In this document: in pieces, positions 6,784 to 9,235 of the stretch | How positions within the stretch are numbered: the first letter of the stretch is position 1 | Layout: every line of letters starts with the position of its first letter | Origin: Acidobacteriota bacterium | GTDB lineage: Bacteria; Acidobacteriota; Thermoanaerobaculia; Multivoradales; JAHEKO01 | Assembly (NCBI GenBank): GCA_027296385.1 | Contig: JAPUJD010000109.1 | Span: forward strand, 1-9,235 | Direction of reading: 5' to 3' | DNA length: 9,235 nucleotides | Program-made: the position numbers and the translations under genes | The notes under the pieces: generated by a model | What the model saw: only the letters and a program-made list of their open reading frames with translations | The model's database searches: none | Told to the model about the DNA's origin: nothing

Positions 6784-7881
6784 CTAGGAGTCCGGCTCTT
6801 CCGCTGCTTTGCCGCTGAAGACCCTCGAGGCCCTGTAAAGCTCGATCCAGTGGCGGGCGAAGACCTGGATCGCGGCCGCTACCGGCACCGCGATGAGAAG
6901 CCCGAGGAAGCCGAAAAGGCTGCCGCCGGCGATGATGGCGAGCAAAACCCAGACCGGGTGCAGGTTGACGCTCTTGCTGAGGATTCGCGGACTCAGCACC
7001 GTTCCCTCCAGCAGCTGGGCGCCGCTGAAGACCGCGACCACGCCGATGACGAGCGGCCAACTCTGATGCTCTGCCCAGCAGAGCACGACCGCCGGCAACA
7101 AGCCCACGACCAGGGCCATGTAGGGAATCATGTTGGCCAGACCGGCGAGAATCCCGAGTGCCAGCCCGAAAGGCACTTGGAGGGCGACCAAGCCGACTGC
7201 GTTGATGGTGGCAAGTACCAGGGCGATCGAAAACTGACCGCGCAGGAAGCTCGCCACGGCCAGGTCGACCTCCTTGACGCGCGCCAGCGTCACCGCCCGG
7301 TACGGCAGTGGAATGAGGCTCGTGATGCCCTGCTTGACCTTCGGCCAGTCGACCAGCAGGTAGAAGGCAAACACGGGCACGAAGATCAGGTTGAGGAGAA
7401 AGAGCACGAACTCCATCAGGTTGCTGAAGAGCCCGCTCAACCAGCGTCCAGCGGACGAGGCGACCCGCGGCAGGTTCTCCCGCAGGCCCTGGATCGCCCG
7501 CTGCTGCAGCTCCTCGAACTCGGCCGGGTAGCGCGCCTCGAGCCGATCGAACCACGGCTTGACCACGTCCCGCACGCGCTCCTGGTACTGGGGCAACCGC
7601 TCGGCCAGGCGATCGAGCTGCTCTCCCATCGTGGGTACGACGAACAGCACCGAGGCGACGAGCGCCAGTGCGAGAGCCACCACCAGGACCACCACGCCCG
7701 TCAAGCGGCTACGGCCGTGAGCCTCGAACCAGCTCACGATCGGGTCGAAGAGATAGGCCAGACCCAGGCCGAGCAGTAGCGGCTGGAAGATCTCGCGAAA
7801 GAGGATCAGCAGCGTGATTACGGCCGCAAGGCTACCGACGAAGACGACGAGCCGCAGCACCGCCGGATCAGGCTTGCGCAC
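6784..7881 (-). CDS. AI-2E family transporter (PerM/YdiK/TqsA-like membrane protein)
   Basis: Polytopic inner-membrane protein of the AI-2E transporter family, 365 residues. Members are proposed to export autoinducer-2 or to act as Na+/H+ antiporters; the substrate cannot be read from sequence. Membrane segments are evident at about 10-28, 30-50 and 61-83. A charged amphipathic helical stretch follows (about 87-140, with an Arg/Glu-rich LAERLPQYQERVRD at 92-105). More membrane segments lie at about 153-178, 214-235, 237-268, 274-291 and 308-341. Family hallmarks are FLRGQFSIAL (212-221), NMIPYMALVVGLLPAV (250-265), and PRILSKSVNLHPVWVLLA (298-315) leading into GGSLFGFLGLLIAVP (319-333). The GTG start at 7881 lies inside the end of the upstream phosphatidyltransferase gene (14-bp overlap), which implies coupled translation; the Shine-Dalgarno is weak. 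No luxS or quorum-sensing gene is nearby, so a signalling role is unsupported here. Confidence 0.92.
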   Translation of the reverse strand: MRKPDPAVLRLVVFVGSLAAVITLLILFREIFQPLLLGLGLAYLFDPIVSWFEAHGRSRLTGVVVLVVALALALVASVLFVVPTMGEQLDRLAERLPQYQERVRDVVKPWFDRLEARYPAEFEELQQRAIQGLRENLPRVASSAGRWLSGLFSNLMEFVLFLLNLIFVPVFAFYLLVDWPKVKQGITSLIPLPYRAVTLARVKEVDLAVASFLRGQFSIALVLATINAVGLVALQVPFGLALGILAGLANMIPYMALVVGLLPAVVLCWAEHQSWPLVIGVVAVFSGAQLLEGTVLSPRILSKSVNLHPVWVLLAIIAGGSLFGFLGLLIAVPVAAAIQVFARHWIELYRASRVFSGKAAEEPDS

Positions 7882-8440
7882 CTGAGTCCGATCTAGCCAC
7901 CATCTGGTTGAGTCGGTAGAAATAGTCGATGCCTGAGAGCACGGTGAGGGCGGCGACGGCGTAGATACAGACCATGGCCGGCATGATCATGCCGTCGTGG
8001 AGGCCGCTGAGCATGACAAGGATGACGGCGGTCACCTGAGCCACGGTGTTCACCTTGCTGATCGTCGAGGGCGTGAACTTGGGTTGGTCAAGGGCCATCC
8101 ACAGTACCACCACGATGACGAGGATCAGAATGTCGCGGGCCAGCACCAGCACCGTAACCCAGATCGGTATGCGCACCAGCTCCGGATTGCTGCTGGGGAG
8201 GCTGAGCATGATGTAGGCGCTGGTGATCAGCAACTTGTCAGCGATCGGGTCGAGGTAGGCGCCGAGAACAGAGGTTTGCTTGAAGACCCGAGCCACGAAA
8301 CCATCGAGAGCGTCGGTCAGCCCGGCGACGGCGAAGAGCACCAGCGCCTTGCCGACCTCACCGTTGAGCAAGGCAATCACGAACAGGGGGACCACTCCCA
8401 TCCGCAGCAGGGTCAGCAGGTTGGGGATGTTGAGATTCAC
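7868..8440 (-). CDS. pgsA: CDP-diacylglycerol--glycerol-3-phosphate 3-phosphatidyltransferase (PgsA-type)
   Basis: Integral membrane CDP-alcohol phosphatidyltransferase, 190 residues. PgsA condenses CDP-diacylglycerol with glycerol-3-phosphate to phosphatidylglycerophosphate, the committed step to phosphatidylglycerol and cardiolipin. The family signature D-x2-D-G-x2-A-R-x8-G-x3-D-x3-D is perfect at 43-68, with D43, D46, D64 and D68 as metal and catalytic residues. The N-terminal NIPNLLTLLRM (4-14) is typical of PgsA. About six hydrophobic segments are seen, and SKVNT (128-132) matches the SK/GK-x-x-T element used by PgsA. GTG at 8440 is the start: it makes a GTGA overlap with the upstream stop, has GGAG 5 nt upstream, and gives the usual N-terminus; a longer reading to 8518 would add a polar, unrelated tail. 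Another CDP-alcohol transferase (for example phosphatidylserine or inositol-phosphate type) is possible but less likely. Confidence 0.88.
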   Translation of the reverse strand: MNLNIPNLLTLLRMGVVPLFVIALLNGEVGKALVLFAVAGLTDALDGFVARVFKQTSVLGAYLDPIADKLLITSAYIMLSLPSSNPELVRIPIWVTVLVLARDILILVIVVVLWMALDQPKFTPSTISKVNTVAQVTAVILVMLSGLHDGMIMPAMVCIYAVAALTVLSGIDYFYRLNQMVARSDSGAQA

Positions 8441-9235
8441 TCCTGCTCCAGCTGGCGGGTGGCATTGCGCGCCATGTTCATCGCGGTCGATCCCGGCAGC
8501 GTCGCCCGAGGCAGGCAATCCGCCGGTTCATCGAGCAGTTGACAGCGAGCCGCCAGCTCACAAGTCGACTCCAACGACAGGTCAGCGTCGACCGCGCTGC
8601 CGCCAAAACAGTCGAGCGCACCCCGGCTGCGCTCGAGGACGCGCAGCAAGCCAAGCAGAGCGTCCGCGCGCTGTGCCGCATCGTGGGGCCTGAAGGCGTG
8701 CAGGTTGGGATCGATCGCCATGATTCCGAGGTTCACGACCCGGACGATCTCGGTGCGGTAGGGGTGGTCGAGAACGTCGCTGGCGATGATCGCCTTCGCC
8801 GGTCGGGAGTGGCGAACCCGCGGGAAGACCCAATAGAGCAATGCTGCGAGCTGTCCGCGATCGAGCTCGGGGCTCGCGGCCAGGCCCTGGGCCGAGTCCG
8901 GCAGCATGGTCAGTCGCCAGTCGAAACGGGCCCGCTCCAGGCTCGCGCCGATGCCCGGCTCCTCCGGATGCTGGAGCTGCAACTGCTCGAGGATCGCCAA
9001 CCCGGCGCCTGCGTTGCCGACGTCGAGCTCGAGCTGTGCCTGGCGCTCGAGCACCGCGCGCTCGGGCACCGCCTTGCCGACCAGGGCGCGGATGAACTCG
9101 AGTTCGAGGCGCCGATCGCCCAGCGCCGCGGCCAGCTCGCTGACGGCGATCAGGCTCTCGGCGTCACCGGGCGCCCAGTCCTTGAGGTCGGTCAAGCCAG
9201 CGCGAGCCGCCTCGATGTCCTCGCCGGCGAGCCAT
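8437..9235 (-). CDS. Incomplete helical-repeat protein with degenerate SLH-like repeats
   Basis: The reading frame is open to the right edge of the window, so the N-terminus is missing; a TTG at 9195 is unlikely to be the real start. Counting from that TTG, residues about 12-100 are Ala/Leu/Glu-rich helices with TPR-like spacing (for example LELDVGNAGAGLAILEQL, 55-72). Residues 111-185 resemble S-layer homology repeats: LDRGQLAALLYWVF (111-124) looks like the end of one. SDVLDHPYRTEI to NLGIM (139-159), then FRPHDAAQRADALLGLL (168-184), follow the SLH order D-V, GI(M), F-x-P, T-R-A-E. The tail (190-252) has four cysteines (196, 212, 218, 227) and no membrane segment. The family is inferred from pattern only. 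SLH domains bind cell-wall polymers in envelope proteins, but these copies are divergent and may be structural only. Its stop overlaps the pgsA start (GTGA), so it is translationally coupled to it. Confidence 0.6.
   Translation of the reverse strand, partial: WLAGEDIEAARAGLTDLKDWAPGDAESLIAVSELAAALGDRRLELEFIRALVGKAVPERAVLERQAQLELDVGNAGAGLAILEQLQLQHPEEPGIGASLERARFDWRLTMLPDSAQGLAASPELDRGQLAALLYWVFPRVRHSRPAKAIIASDVLDHPYRTEIVRVVNLGIMAIDPNLHAFRPHDAAQRADALLGLLRVLERSRGALDCFGGSAVDADLSLESTCELAARCQLLDEPADCLPRATLPGSTAMNMARNATRQLEQE
8446..8449 (-). promoter_or_regulatory. Ribosome binding site GGAG for pgsA
   Basis: On the - strand GGAG sits 5 nt upstream of GTG 8440, within the last codons of the preceding gene. 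It is the main reason to choose 8440 over the upstream start at 8518, together with the GTGA overlap. Confidence 0.6.

Noticed and set aside
6701..7555. 285-codon N-terminal extension of DnaE in the same open frame
   Set aside because: The extension overlaps the well-conserved AI-2E gene in another frame, has Arg/Pro/Gly-rich noise composition, and DnaE homologues begin just before the HLHLH motif, matching ATG 6700.

Overview
This is a GC-rich, gene-dense stretch of bacterial chromosome, with strong G/C preference at third codon positions and very little non-coding DNA. The gene content is mostly housekeeping. A redox repressor Rex, a DnaE-type replicative polymerase with an intact PHP domain, and a protein with degenerate SLH-like repeats suggest a non-proteobacterial lineage such as Acidobacteriota (a Thermoanaerobaculia-like member is possible). 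That assignment is a low-confidence inference from gene content alone.

Layout. On the + strand, a complete tRNA-Leu(CAG) with encoded CCA (1-88) is followed after only 16 nt by rex (105-728). Everything else is on the - strand and reads as one compact, probably co-transcribed run from the right edge leftwards. It starts with an incomplete TPR/SLH-like protein (8437-9235, 5' end outside the window). Next come a CDP-alcohol phosphatidyltransferase of PgsA type (7868-8440), an AI-2E family membrane protein (6784-7881), DNA polymerase III alpha DnaE (3239-6700) and a class II tRNA nucleotidyltransferase (1905-3194). The run ends with a secreted protein of unknown function (1258-1908) and the 16S rRNA methyltransferase RsmD (704-1264). 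Junctions are GTGA or ATGA 4-bp overlaps, a 14-bp overlap, or gaps of 83 and 44 bp. rex and rsmD converge and overlap tail-to-tail by 25 bp. There is no gene-free stretch above 100 bp.

How the genes fit together. The - strand run mixes phospholipid synthesis (PgsA), envelope proteins (SLH-like protein, AI-2E transporter, unknown exported protein), replication (DnaE) and RNA maturation (tRNA 3'-end enzyme, RsmD). This is a growth-linked cluster rather than one pathway. Rex is separate and would report the NADH/NAD+ ratio.

I found no mobile element, CRISPR array, defence system or riboswitch. The points worth a second look are an unrecognised exported protein translationally locked between two RNA-maturation genes, divergent motifs D and E in the tRNA nucleotidyltransferase, a Tyr-to-His change at the predicted redox-switch position of Rex, a fully conserved PHP metal site in DnaE, and the very short tRNA-rex junction.
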